The position numbers were made by a program, and so were the translations under genes. Positions 50,965 through 60,306 of a stretch of DNA of 64,000 nucleotides are shown piece after piece. Origin of the DNA: Natronococcus roseus (lineage in GTDB: Archaea; Halobacteriota; Halobacteria; Halobacteriales; Natrialbaceae); NCBI RefSeq assembly GCF_043677095.1, contig NZ_JBHLJR010000003.1, positions 1 through 64,000 of the forward strand. The letters are read 5' to 3'. Every line of letters begins with the position of its first letter. The first letter of the stretch is position 1. The notes under the pieces were generated by a model. The model made no database searches. It worked only from the letters and a program-made list of their open reading frames with translations, and was not told the origin of the DNA.

Positions 50965-51135
50965 AGGGGAATGGAAGGGGAGGAAGTCGTTCCGTCGCCG
51001 CTCGAGGGTACGATGTCTGACCGTAACCAGTCGAGCGAGACACCAGTATCGGAATGATTTCCGAACGGAGACACACAGCGGCGAGGTATTCCGCTCCACC
51101 ACCGGTGAACCGCTGCATCTGTATTTAGTCGGGAG

Positions 51136-51163
51136 ATTTCATTTCGACAACGGTGTGTGAGGG
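51136..51163 (+). repeat. ORB-like origin box 2
   Basis: Reads ATTTCATTTCGACAACGG followed by TGTGTGAGGG: the inverted iteron core, then a G/T-rich tail like the G-string of archaeal ORBs. It is inverted relative to box 1. Confidence 0.7.
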
Positions 51164-51189
51164 AAATCCCTCTAGACCTTCCAAAGTGG

Positions 51190-51217
51190 ATTTCATTTCG
51201 ACAGTGGTGTGTGAGAG
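51190..51217 (+). repeat. ORB-like origin box 3
   Basis: Reads ATTTCATTTCGACAGTGG then TGTGTGAGAG. Same orientation as box 2, 54 bp further on. Confidence 0.7.
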
Positions 51218-51246
51218 AATCTGCTTTAGACGGTAGCTGATCTTTC

Positions 51247-51333
51247 CATTATACACACGCATACACACATACACACACATACACACATATTATATTATAT
51301 ATACATCTATCCTATCTATCTATATTGTTTCAT
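51247..51333. other. AT-rich duplex-unwinding tract
   Basis: An unusually AT-rich run with repeated ACACACAT units, then TATTATATTATATATACATC and CTATCTATCTATATTG. It is next to ORB-like box 3 and far below the local G+C. In this position it is the likely unwinding element of the origin. Confidence 0.65.
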
Positions 51334-51438
51334 CAGTAGAACTACTGACGTAGTTCACGAGTGAACACGAGATCGGTTAGGGCTCGTGCTGGTTCTCCTG
51401 TCTGCGTTGGCTATTTTACAGCGGTGACAGCGCGAAAT

Positions 51439-51458
51439 CCCACAGCTTCAGTCGTGGG
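51439..51458 (+). repeat. IS200/IS605-type end hairpin remnant
   Basis: CCCACAGCTTCAGTCGTGGG forms a short hairpin (CCCAC/GTGGG) of the kind found at the end of haloarchaeal IS1341/TnpB-type elements. No transposase or tnpB frame remains beside it. The assignment rests on resemblance of this motif only. Confidence 0.4.
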
Positions 51459-51464
51459 AGAAAG

Positions 51465-51935
51465 TCACTCGCGGGTAGCTGACGACGAGTCGTCGCTCCG
51501 GACCGGCTTCTCGACCTCGAGGATCTCCAGTTCGAAGTCGGGAAACGGCTCCTCGGTCCGCAGCGACCAGCTCCCGCGGACGTCGACGCCGTTCCGACAT
51601 GCCTCGGAGACGAGTCGCTGGGCCGACGCGGCGAACGCCGAGCGCGAGCGCACCACCGCCTCGTTTCGGACCAGGGCCGAGAGCGAGTCCACGGAACAGA
51701 GGAAGACGACGCCGGGTACGGCCTCCGAGAGCGGAACCGCCTCCTCGAGACGGAGCGCCCTTCCGTTGAGATCCGATAGCTGGTCGACGGCGTCGACGGG
51801 AACCGGGAACTCGTCCGAGCCGCCCGATTTGACGGCTCGTCGCTCGGCGAACTCCCGGATCGCGTCGGCGATCACGGTCGGAAGTTCGTCCGCTCCCGCG
51901 GACGGGTTCGCGTCGGTGTGGCGGTCTGTCGTCAT
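51465..51935 (-). CDS. haloarchaeal hypothetical protein
   Basis: A 156-residue soluble protein (LPTVIADAIREFAERRAVKSGGSDEFPVPVDAVDQLSDL, then GVVFLCSVDSLSALVRNEAVVRSRSAFAASAQRLVSEACRNGVDVRGSW). No recognised domain. Acidic, with native codon use. It lies between the origin and the large regulator on the strand leading toward the origin. Function unknown. Confidence 0.65.
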   Translation of the reverse strand: MTTDRHTDANPSAGADELPTVIADAIREFAERRAVKSGGSDEFPVPVDAVDQLSDLNGRALRLEEAVPLSEAVPGVVFLCSVDSLSALVRNEAVVRSRSAFAASAQRLVSEACRNGVDVRGSWSLRTEEPFPDFELEILEVEKPVRSDDSSSATRE

Positions 51936-52390
51936 CGTCGGGCTCTACTCGGTAGTAGCGCCGCGGGCGGGAAAGCGGGATAACTGAATGAGTAGCCACC
52001 AGCCTGCGGCGCCATCGACCAGTAGTACGGCACGTACGTCGGTAGCGCGTCGGCGACGGTAGCTGCCGTCGCGACTGTCGAGTGTTCCCGTCCGGCTCGA
52101 CCCACGCAGGTCCGACGGGGCCGACAACTGATCCCGGGCGTCGAACGACAGCGGTCGGGCTAGCCACGTCGGTCCAGCCGTTCAACGATCGAAGGCCCTC
52201 CTTTCTCGAGCCTGCCCGTGAAATCCACGTCTAGTACAGACTCCGTTCCGACGGAGTTCGGACGGTTCCGGCTCGAGCCAGCGTCCGCGGATCGTCGTTC
52301 GCTCGCGGGGAACGGCGGTCCCGTTCTCGCGAAACGGCCGATCGCGCCGAGAGTCCTCGAGCGAGGAGCGTCCGCGCCACGAAAGAAACA
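51936..52390. other. divergent intergenic region without a recognisable gene
   Basis: About 455 bp between the hypothetical protein and the large regulator. Only short overlapping frames of unlikely composition; no RNA or repeat noticed. Confidence 0.45.
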
Positions 52391-55348
52391 ATGGTACCGC
52401 ACACGAGCCCGCAGTCGACTCGCCCCGTTCGGTTGCTCTACGTCGATCCGGACCGCGAGACGGCCGCCACGACGGCGAGCGCGCTCGAGGCGAGCGGGCC
52501 GATAGACGTGACGATGGCGACGGGGGCGGGCGACGCGCTCGAGCGGCTCACCGACGGCGGGTTCGACTGTCTCGTGACCGACGCCGACCTCCCCGGACGG
52601 GACGGCGTCGACCTGCTCGAGGCCGTCCGCGAGCGTCAGTCCGACCTCCCCGTCGTCTTGCTCGTCTGCACGGCGGACGACGCGACCGTCGACCGGGCGC
52701 GGGCGGCGGGCGCGACCGACGTCCTGCGAAAGGAGGACGCGACGCGGGGACGATGGCTCGCGTCGCGTATCGCGTCGCTGGTCGACGAGCGGGACCTTGG
52801 AATCGCACCCGGTGACGACGCGAGCGAAGGGTCCCTTCCGGCGGCGGGCGGGAGCTGTCTGTTCGACGACCGACTTCGCGTGATCGAGGTCAGCGAGCTG
52901 TTTGCGAACCTGTACGGCTACGAGCCGGACGCGCTGCTCGGCGAACCCTGGACCGTCCTGTTTCCGGCCGATCGGGGCCCGCAGACGGCCGAAACCGTCC
53001 GCGCGACGATCGATCGCCGGGGGTCGACGATCGACGACGCGCTCGGCGTACGGACGGACGGATGCGCGATCCCCGTACAGCGGTCGGTGACGGCGACCGA
53101 CTCGGAAACGTACCTGTGTAGTGTGCTGGATCTCAGCGGAACCGACAGGGGGAGCGTCCCGATCGAACGGGACGCGCGCCGACAGCGCGCGCTCGCGGCG
53201 CTCTCGAGGGAACTCCGCGAGGAGTCCGATTCGGACGCGTTCTTCGAGAGCGTCGCGGCCGCGGTCGCGGACGCGGTCGGCGCCGACTGCTGTGGGCTGT
53301 TCGAGTCGCGCCCGGACGCGGTCGTCCTCCGGGCTGGCGCGGGCTGGCGGGACGGTATCGGCCGACTCGTCGGTCGGTCAACGACCCCATCTCATCCGAA
53401 CCGAAAGGCTCGATCCGGCGACTCCGTGACGTTCCTCGATCGGGAAGCCGACGACCGCTCCGCGCTGTCCTCGCTGTTGCGCGAGCACGGGATCGAGGAC
53501 GGTTTCGAGGCTCCCGTTGGAACCACCACCGATCGACCGTGGGGGTTCCTCGGGGTCTACACGGCGGTGCGCCGGGACTTCTCGGCAGCCGAAATCGCGT
53601 TCGTCCGGGGCGTAACGTCGCTGTTCGGCGCCCGCCTCGAGCGCGACCGGGCGGACGCGGCGTGGACGACCGTCGTCGCGCTCCGGACCGAGGTTCGTCG
53701 CGGCGAGTCGCCCCGCGACGTCACCCGCCGAACCGTCGACGCGCTCGTCGGGATTCCCGGCGCCTCGGCCGTGACGGGCTACCTGTACGACGAGCGCGGG
53801 GACGCGCTCGAGCGCTCCGCTCGAGCCGGAACGTTAGCCGAGACCGACGGGTGGCCGGCGTCGACGCTCGAGGGAGAAACGGCCTGGCGAGCGTTCGTCG
53901 ACCGCGAGCGGACGCTCGTCCGCGAGGTCGCACCGGAGCCCGACGAGGTGGTCTCGGAGCCGGGACTCGCTCGCGGCGTCGTCCTCCCGCTCGGGGAACA
54001 CGGGGTCCTCGTCGCGGCGGTCGACGGCGTCGACGAGCTTCTCGAGCCGCTCGCAACCGCCACCTCGATCGCACGGGCGGCGCTGGAACGGCACGGGGGC
54101 GAGCGGTTGCTGGCGGCTCGCGAGGAGACGATCAACGCTCAGGCGAAACGCCTCGAGCGGCTCGGGGCGAGCGCCGCCCTCGGGCGCCGGATCGACGGGG
54201 CGATCGCCACCGCTGCCTCGAGAGCGGAGCTCGAAGCGGCAGCGTGCGATCGACTGGTCAACCACGAGCGGATTGCGTTCGCCTGGATCGGCGCGTACGA
54301 CATCGTCGGCGAGACGATCGAACCCCGGGCGTGGGCCGGCGCCGAGCGAAGCTACCTCAACACCGTCTCGATCGACACGACCGCTCCGCCGGACGAACAG
54401 GAGCCGACTGGTGCCGCAGTTCGGACGGGGAAGCCGCAGTGCCGCGAGCGGCTCCTGGCCGGCGACCGTCCGGAACGCTGGCGACGCGAGGCAGCCAGAC
54501 GGGGCTACCGGTCGGCTCTGAGCGTGCCGATCGGCTACGCGGAGCTTCGGTACGGCGGGCTGACGGTTTATGCCGACCGTCACGACGCGTTCGGCGACGA
54601 GGAGCGACGCGCGCTCGAGGCGATCGGCGAGCGGCTCGGCCACGCGATTCACGCCCTCGAAGTCACCCGTTCGTTACTGGAGACGACCGACGTCGTCGAG
54701 CTGGAGTTCCAACTGCGGGACGCCGATCTCGCCTTCGTTCGGTGGGCTTCCGAGGCGGACGCCCGGGTCGAACTCGAGAGCGTCGTCACCCGGAGCGACG
54801 GCTCGATCCGTGGGCTGTTCACGGTCGAGGGGACGTCGGCCGAGCGCGTCCTCGAACTCGCGGGCCGGGCACCGGAAGTAACCGAGACGTCGTTCGTCAC
54901 CGAGCGCAACGATACGCGACTGTTCGCGTGTCTGTTTACCCGGGACAGCGTCGTCTCTCGACTGCTCGAGTACGGCGCCGTCGTCCGGTCACTGGAGAGC
55001 GCTCCGGACGGCGCGACGGTCGTCGCCGAGCTGCCGGGCGATGCCGACGTCCGACGGGTCGTCGACGCGGTTTCGGCGTCGTTTCCCGGCGCGAAGCTCG
55101 TCCGTCGTCGCCACGAGGATCGCCGCTCACGGACGCGGTTCGAGTTCCTGGCGGAGGTCGAGCGCCGGCTCACGGACAGACAGTACGAGGTGTTGCGAAC
55201 CGCGTACGCCAGCGGCTACTACGAGACGCCCCGCGAGAGCAGCGGCGCGGAAGTCGCCGCGCTGCTGGACATCGCCCAGCCGACGTTCAACCACCACCTC
55301 CACGCCGCACAGCGGAAGCTCCTGACGGTGCTGTTCGCCGACGACTGA
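52391..55348 (+). CDS. receiver-PAS-GAF-bat HTH signalling regulator
   Basis: A 985-residue multidomain regulator. Residues about 12-130 are a response-regulator receiver (VRLLYVDPDRETA, phosphoacceptor Asp in CLVTDADLPG, Lys in VLRKED). A PAS-like unit follows (LFANLYGYEPDALLGEPW), then two or more GAF-like regions (AVADAVGADCCGLFES, VVALRTEVRRGESPRDV, IAFAWIGAYDIVGETIEPRAWAG). The BAT/GAF-HTH associated domain precedes a terminal HTH_10 (LTDRQYEVLRTAYASGYYETPRESSGAEVAALLDIAQPTFNHHLHAAQRKLL). There is no kinase domain, so it must receive phosphate from a partner. A bacterio-opsin-activator-type transcription factor. Confidence 0.88.
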   Translation: MVPHTSPQSTRPVRLLYVDPDRETAATTASALEASGPIDVTMATGAGDALERLTDGGFDCLVTDADLPGRDGVDLLEAVRERQSDLPVVLLVCTADDATVDRARAAGATDVLRKEDATRGRWLASRIASLVDERDLGIAPGDDASEGSLPAAGGSCLFDDRLRVIEVSELFANLYGYEPDALLGEPWTVLFPADRGPQTAETVRATIDRRGSTIDDALGVRTDGCAIPVQRSVTATDSETYLCSVLDLSGTDRGSVPIERDARRQRALAALSRELREESDSDAFFESVAAAVADAVGADCCGLFESRPDAVVLRAGAGWRDGIGRLVGRSTTPSHPNRKARSGDSVTFLDREADDRSALSSLLREHGIEDGFEAPVGTTTDRPWGFLGVYTAVRRDFSAAEIAFVRGVTSLFGARLERDRADAAWTTVVALRTEVRRGESPRDVTRRTVDALVGIPGASAVTGYLYDERGDALERSARAGTLAETDGWPASTLEGETAWRAFVDRERTLVREVAPEPDEVVSEPGLARGVVLPLGEHGVLVAAVDGVDELLEPLATATSIARAALERHGGERLLAAREETINAQAKRLERLGASAALGRRIDGAIATAASRAELEAAACDRLVNHERIAFAWIGAYDIVGETIEPRAWAGAERSYLNTVSIDTTAPPDEQEPTGAAVRTGKPQCRERLLAGDRPERWRREAARRGYRSALSVPIGYAELRYGGLTVYADRHDAFGDEERRALEAIGERLGHAIHALEVTRSLLETTDVVELEFQLRDADLAFVRWASEADARVELESVVTRSDGSIRGLFTVEGTSAERVLELAGRAPEVTETSFVTERNDTRLFACLFTRDSVVSRLLEYGAVVRSLESAPDGATVVAELPGDADVRRVVDAVSASFPGAKLVRRRHEDRRSRTRFEFLAEVERRLTDRQYEVLRTAYASGYYETPRESSGAEVAALLDIAQPTFNHHLHAAQRKLLTVLFADD

Positions 55349-55611
55349 CCGGCGCTCCGAGCGGTCACGGATGCCGACGACGGGTAGAGGGCGACGACCG
55401 ACAACGGATGGGAACGCCGACCGACAACAGTACCGAAGGGCGTCGGTTGGGGAACGTCCGACTACATAGGCCGCCCGTTCTTTGCCATTCGGGGCGTTCG
55501 AATACTCGGTGATCGGACGAGCGGGCACTCCCGACCGCCCCGTTCCGAGCCACCGACCGAGGCGGCTCGGCGGTCAGTCGACCAACCGATCGAACGCGAA
55601 AGGAGAGACCG

Positions 55612-55794
55612 ATGACATCACACATCAAACTGTACGGATCGAAGAGCGACCGATTCGAGGAGATCAAACACCGAATGGAAGAACAGCTCGGCTACGAGCC
55701 ATCGAACCCGGAGGTCGTCGGGCTAATGATGGCAACGTACGAGTCCGACGGCACGGACGGACTGCAGGTGAACAGGCACAGTCCCCGGATGTAG
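55612..55794 (+). CDS. small haloarchaeal protein
   Basis: A 60-residue protein starting MTSHIKLYGSKSDRFEEIKHRMEEQLGYEPSNPEVVGLMMATYE, a compact helical pattern with strand-helix-helix order (possible ribbon-helix-helix). It ends in a basic tail. Appears conserved in haloarchaea; function unknown. Confidence 0.72.
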   Translation: MTSHIKLYGSKSDRFEEIKHRMEEQLGYEPSNPEVVGLMMATYESDGTDGLQVNRHSPRM

Positions 55795-55835
55795 CGAGCA
55801 GGTTTTTCGGTCGCGGTTCGATCGAGGAGTTCCGG

Positions 55836-56951
55836 CTAGCGGAGCCGCCAGAACTCCTTTTCACCCTCCCACTCCGGCGGCTCGAGCAGCCAGTAGAGCT
55901 CCTCCCGGTCGCGCTCGAGGTGGTAGGCCATCGACCCGTCGTACTGCTCGCCGTCGGCGAGGGTGACCGTCTCGTCGAAGCGCTCGAGCGACGACAGCGC
56001 GTCGGGCTCCGACGGATAGCTCCGGCCGGTTTCGTCCTTCAGTCGCGTCCGATCGCCGAGTTCGAACTCCCGATCCCCATCGGTGTCGTTCGTCACGGTG
56101 ACGCCGACGACGACGTACTCGTGGTCCGCCTCGGGTTCGAAGAACGGGCCGAGATCGTTCCCGGACCCCAGTCGATCGACGCTGATTTCGAGCCCGTCGC
56201 GTTCGATCCCGGTCCCGAACTCGGAGGTCGGCACCCGAAGCTCCTGCTCGAGGGTCACGACCTCGTCGGCCTCGGCTTCGAGGTCGACGACGACGCCGTC
56301 GGCTCCGAACACCTCCGGAGTCTCGGCGCCGACCGCCAGCGACGAGACCGCCCGGCCGCGCGGGAGTTCGTAGGCGAACTCGCCGCGTTCGACCTCGCCG
56401 GGCGCCAGCGAGCCGTCCGCGAGTGCGGTCTCGCTCACCGACCGAGCCTGCGGGTACGTGCGTTCTCGGGCGTCCTCGAGCACCGGCTCGAACGCGTCGC
56501 CCGTGGAGACGAGCTCGTCGCCCGCGTTCTTGAGGGCGAACTCAACGACGAGGAACTCCTCGTCCGCGCTCGCCTGTCGTCGGTCGTCGTCGTCCAGGAG
56601 CGGTCGATCCGCCTCGTCCACGACGAGTCCGTCGAAGGAGCGCCGACGGCTGACGTCGCTGACGACGAACTCCAGGTCCTCGCCCTCGACGAGTTCGCCG
56701 ACCGCGGCCGTCCGCTCGCCCGTTTCGTCGTCACTGTCCCCGTCGTCATCGTCGTTCGTGTCATCACTGTCGTCACTCGCGTCGTCGGCTTCCGAGCCGT
56801 CGCGTTCGTCCGTCCCTGGCGTCGAGTCGGTCGTCCGACTCGAGTCGTCGCTTCCGTCGGCATCCGAACCCGTCTCCGTGCGGGTCCCCGTACAGCCCGC
56901 GAACGCGAGGAGGCTTCCTCCGGCGAGGCCGACGAACGTCCGTCGTTTCAT
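55836..56951 (-). CDS. Tat lipoprotein with DUF4352-like domains
   Basis: A 371-residue exported lipoprotein. The signal MKRRTFVGLAGGSLLAFAGC combines a Tat-like RR with a lipobox (AFAGC). Residues 25-85 are an extremely acidic Ser/Asp/Thr linker. Two DUF4352-like beta-sandwich domains follow (EEFLVVEFALKNAGDELVS, YVVVGVTVTNDTDGD with TRLKDETGRSYPS). A cell-surface protein of unknown ligand. It is the first of a run of exported proteins to 63 kb. Confidence 0.82.
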   Translation of the reverse strand: MKRRTFVGLAGGSLLAFAGCTGTRTETGSDADGSDDSSRTTDSTPGTDERDGSEADDASDDSDDTNDDDDGDSDDETGERTAAVGELVEGEDLEFVVSDVSRRRSFDGLVVDEADRPLLDDDDRRQASADEEFLVVEFALKNAGDELVSTGDAFEPVLEDARERTYPQARSVSETALADGSLAPGEVERGEFAYELPRGRAVSSLAVGAETPEVFGADGVVVDLEAEADEVVTLEQELRVPTSEFGTGIERDGLEISVDRLGSGNDLGPFFEPEADHEYVVVGVTVTNDTDGDREFELGDRTRLKDETGRSYPSEPDALSSLERFDETVTLADGEQYDGSMAYHLERDREELYWLLEPPEWEGEKEFWRLR

Positions 56952-57132
56952 TGGCCGTACGGACGGCTGCGAGGAGCCTATAGGGTCGGTGAAAGATGGG
57001 GTCGAATCGGGGTTCGCCGACCCGAGACGGCGGCGGCGAACCTGCTCGCCGATCCGGGCGCTCGCTGGCGGTGTGGTCGGTCCGAAGAAAGGGGCAAACG
57101 GGTGGTCGGTTCGCGTCCGTTCCGGGACGGTG

Positions 57133-58986
57133 TCAGTTCGCCGCTGCAGCCACAAGCGCTCCGGTGGCCGTCGCGGGCATCATCGAGGAGTTGAGACTCG
57201 AGCCGAACGAGTCGCAGTCGTCCTCGGAGCCCGAGGAGGAACTCGATTCCTCGCTCGTCGATTGGGAGCTCTCCCGGTCGCTGTCGACGTCGCTGCTGCT
57301 TCTGGTCGTCTCGCTCTCGTCGCGGTCGGCGTCGCTCTCGCTCTCGTCGAGTTCGCTCTCGGAGTCGCTCGAGTCGTCGCTCTCGCTTTCGGTCCGGTCG
57401 CTGGCGCTCGAGTCGCTCTCGCTGTCCGAGCTGCTCTCGCTGTCCGAGCTGGAGCGTTCGCTCTCGTCGAGGCCGGTGTCGCTCTCGCTGTCGGTGTCGA
57501 GTTCGGACTCGGAGCTCTCGCTGCGGTCGCTCTCGCTCGTGTCGTTGTCGACGGTGTGGGTGCTGCCGTCGCGCTCAGTGGTGACACTCGAGCTACCGCG
57601 CTCGCTCTCGTCGGATTCGCTCGAGTCGCGCTCGGCGTCGCTGTCCGACGTCTCGAGTTCGCTCTCGGCGTTGTCGTTGTTCGTCTCGCTCACGCTGCGG
57701 TCGCTCTCGTCGCTGCTGGTCGAGGCGCTGTCGCGCTCGTTGTCGCTCTCGCTGGCGTCGCGCTCGCTCTCGTCCGACTCGCTCTCGGCGCCCTGATCGC
57801 TGGATTCGGTGACGTCGCGCTCGCTCTCGTCGCTCGAGCTGCTGTCGCGCTCGCTGTCGCTCTCGCGGTCGTCGAGTTCGCTTTCCTCGCGGTCGCTCTC
57901 GTCGCTCGCGACGTCGATCGAGTCGGTGTCACTGGAGCTGCTGTCGCTGGCGCTCTCCGTGCGGTCGCTCGAGCTGGATTCGGTCTCCTCGCTGTCGCTC
58001 TCGCTGTCGATGACGTCGAAGCTGTCGCGGTCGGCGTCGTTGCGCTCGACGAGGTCGCGCTCGTCGTGTTCGGCGTCGCTCTCGCTTTCCTCGCGGTCGC
58101 TCTCCTCGCTCTCGGTCAGCTCGGAGTCGCTCTCGTCGCTCTCGGAGTCGCTTTCCGTGGACTCGCTGTCGCTGGCGTCGCGCTCGCTCTCCTCGCGGTC
58201 GAGGGAGCTCGAGGCGGCGTCGCGCTCGGAGTCGCTCTCGTCGCTGGCGTCGCGCTCGCTCTCCTCGCGGTCGAGGCTGTCGTTGTCGACGTCGCGGTCG
58301 GAGCTGTCGCGCTCGCTCTCGCTCGAGTCGCGGTCGCTCGAGCTCGCGCTTTCGTCGCTGTCGCTCGCCGTGACCTCGGTCTCGTCGAGGCTGCTATCGT
58401 TGTTGGAGCTGTCGCGCTCGCTGTGCGTGCTGTCGCTCTCGCTCTCGCTGTCGGAAGCGTCGCTCGAGTCGCGCTCGCTGTCGCGGTCGTCCTGGACGTT
58501 CTCGACGTCGGTGTCGTCGATCTCGTTCTCGCTCGAGTCGCGGTCGCTCTCGTCGATCTCGCTGACGTCACGCTCGCTCGAGCTGTCGCGCTGTTCGTCG
58601 CGGTCGTTCAGCTCGGAGTCGGTCTCCTCGCTGTCGCTGTCGCTGTCGCTGTCGCTCGCGCTGTCGCTCGAGTCGCTCTCGCTGACCTCGCGGTCGCTCG
58701 AACTGTCGCTCGAGCTGTCGCGCTCGGAGACGTCTCGCGTACTATCGCTCTCGCTACTATCGCTACTGGAGCGATCGGACTCGCTCTCGCTGTCGCTCTC
58801 GCTCTCGTCCGATTCGTCGGCGGAGCTGCTCTCTTCGTCGTCGTGTTCGCTCGAATCACATCGGTCGGTGTCCTGTGCGCTGAGTGCGGCCGGGCTGGCG
58901 TCGCCGCCGAGGACGCCTCCCGCTCCGACTGCACCGGCTAACACGAGAAGACCGACGAGTGTGATAACAATGATTTTTCGACTCAT
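57133..58986 (-). CDS. Ser-Asp-Glu repeat surface protein 1
   Basis: A 617-residue protein. Residues 1-30 are a hydrophobic signal-anchor (MSRKIIVITLVGLLVLAGAV). From about residue 45 to 590 almost every residue is Ser, Asp, Glu or Arg in variants of SESDSE and SERDSS. The end is SSMMPATATGALVAAAAN. Only two cysteines are seen, one just after the anchor (TDRCDSS) and one at the end of the repeat (EDDCDSF). The sequence is reminiscent of bacterial Sdr stalks but lacks an LPxTG or archaeosortase tail. Serine codons are mostly AGC. A paralogue lies at 61390-63270. Confidence 0.78.
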   Translation of the reverse strand: MSRKIIVITLVGLLVLAGAVGAGGVLGGDASPAALSAQDTDRCDSSEHDDEESSSADESDESESDSESESDRSSSDSSESDSTRDVSERDSSSDSSSDREVSESDSSDSASDSDSDSDSEETDSELNDRDEQRDSSSERDVSEIDESDRDSSENEIDDTDVENVQDDRDSERDSSDASDSESESDSTHSERDSSNNDSSLDETEVTASDSDESASSSDRDSSESERDSSDRDVDNDSLDREESERDASDESDSERDAASSSLDREESERDASDSESTESDSESDESDSELTESEESDREESESDAEHDERDLVERNDADRDSFDVIDSESDSEETESSSSDRTESASDSSSSDTDSIDVASDESDREESELDDRESDSERDSSSSDESERDVTESSDQGAESESDESERDASESDNERDSASTSSDESDRSVSETNNDNAESELETSDSDAERDSSESDESERGSSSVTTERDGSTHTVDNDTSESDRSESSESELDTDSESDTGLDESERSSSDSESSSDSESDSSASDRTESESDDSSDSESELDESESDADRDESETTRSSSDVDSDRESSQSTSEESSSSSGSEDDCDSFGSSLNSSMMPATATGALVAAAAN

Positions 58987-59286
58987 CTGTGCGGTCTCTG
59001 TACCTAGCTGTCCATCCCGACTGATCGGCCGCTAGGCTACTCGAACATCCGCGCAACGGCTACAAAAACCGGCGACGAAGGGCGACGAAGGATCGGGCCG
59101 ATCGACGCCGTATGGGTTCGCTCCGACACCGACGGAGCCGCCGACCCGGTGGCCGGAACGGCCGCAACGATCCGAGGTCCTCTCCGGTGACCCGTGGCGT
59201 TTCGCCGACGATCGACCCGATTCCGCGCCGTTGGCGGTGGGCGCCCACCCACGGCTCAAGACCGCGCTCCGCCTTCGGTTCGCTCG
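58987..59286. other. intergenic stretch without a recognisable gene
   Basis: Divergent region between repeat protein 1 and the FxLYD-like protein. Promoters are presumed but not clearly marked; no gene seen. Confidence 0.4.
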
Positions 59287-59979
59287 ATGAACCGACGCGA
59301 GTTTCTCGGGACGACGGTAGCGCTCGGAGTAGCGGGGCTCTCGGGCGGCGCGCTCTCGACGGCGGCGAACCAGGACCAGGACCAGGACCAAGACCAGGAT
59401 TCGGCCTCGGACGACGAAGCGGTCCTCGAGGTCACCGACCACGAACTCGTCGCCGCGGACGACGCGACCTACCTCGCGGCGACCGTCGAGAACGTCGGCG
59501 ACGTCGCCGCGGGCTGGATCACCCTCGAGGTCGACTGGATCGACGCCCGCGACGAGCGCCTCGAGACCGACCTCGCCCACCTCGGTACCCTCGGTCCGGG
59601 GCAGAGTTGGCAGGCGCGCGCGTACTACAGCGGGGAAGAACCGGAGCTGATCGCGGACTACACCCTCGAGGGGCGGGCCGACCTCGAGCCGCTCCCCGTC
59701 CCGTCCGGCCTCGAGGTCCTCGAGAGCGACGTCGACCTCGAGGGCGAGGAGGTCGTCGTGACGGGCCGCTTCGGGAACGGAACCGGCGAGGAACAGCCGA
59801 ACGTCGACGTGATCGCGCTGCTGTCCGACGACGACGGGGTCGTCCTGGGCGACGTCTGGACGAACGAGACGGACGTCCCGGACGGGGAGTCGCGCTCGTT
59901 CGAGGGCCGCTGGAACGGACGCGACCGGGCGGACGACGTCGCCGATCACGAGGTGATCGTGACGAGTTCGGCGTTCTGA
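59287..59979 (+). CDS. Tat-exported FxLYD-like protein
   Basis: A 230-residue exported protein. Tat signal MNRREFLGTTVALGVAGLSGGALS, then a Gln-Asp repeat (NQDQDQDQDQDS), then two FxLYD-like beta domains (YLAATVENVGDVAAGWITLEVDWID; EEVVVTGRFGNGTGEEQPNVDVIALL). Such domains occur in surface-associated binding proteins. Start at ATG 59287 gives the Tat motif at the N-terminus. Confidence 0.82.
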   Translation: MNRREFLGTTVALGVAGLSGGALSTAANQDQDQDQDQDSASDDEAVLEVTDHELVAADDATYLAATVENVGDVAAGWITLEVDWIDARDERLETDLAHLGTLGPGQSWQARAYYSGEEPELIADYTLEGRADLEPLPVPSGLEVLESDVDLEGEEVVVTGRFGNGTGEEQPNVDVIALLSDDDGVVLGDVWTNETDVPDGESRSFEGRWNGRDRADDVADHEVIVTSSAF

Positions 59980-60306
59980 GACGGAAACGTGAGTCCGAGA
60001 ATCCGATCCGAACTCCGCTTCGACCGTGCCCCCTCTTCCACGGACGTTTCCGCGCGAACTGCGACGTAAACGCGGTTTGCTCGACCCTCTCGAGGATCAG
60101 TGCTACGTTCCACGCAGGAAGGCGATGGATCGCAACAGCGTATGACGATATGGCAGCCGAAAGGCGGCCTGTAGCGGTCAGGGGCAGTATGTAGCACGAC
60201 ACTGGAAGCGGAAAACAGCGTCAGCATGTTTTGCGAGATTTCGATAGAAATTGGCCGTTCGACGGTTCGAGAAACCTATTTGGTATTTAGTGGCATACAG
60301 CATTCG
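59980..60306. other. intergenic stretch with promoter for the reductase gene
   Basis: No gene is seen. CCTATTTGGTATTTAG around 60275-60290 is an AT-rich core about 25 bp before the next start codon and is a likely TATA element. Confidence 0.4.

Noticed and set aside
50737..51217. CRISPR array reading of the TCGAAATGA repeats
   Set aside because: The repeat unit is only 9 bp with 11-bp imperfect spacers, far below CRISPR size. No cas genes are near, and the location next to orc1 explains it better.
56458..58941. An 827-codon frame opposite the Ser-Asp-Glu repeat gene
   Set aside because: It is a translation of the low-complexity repeat in the antisense frame (runs of VALALV). The minus-strand frame has a signal-anchor and a sensible start.
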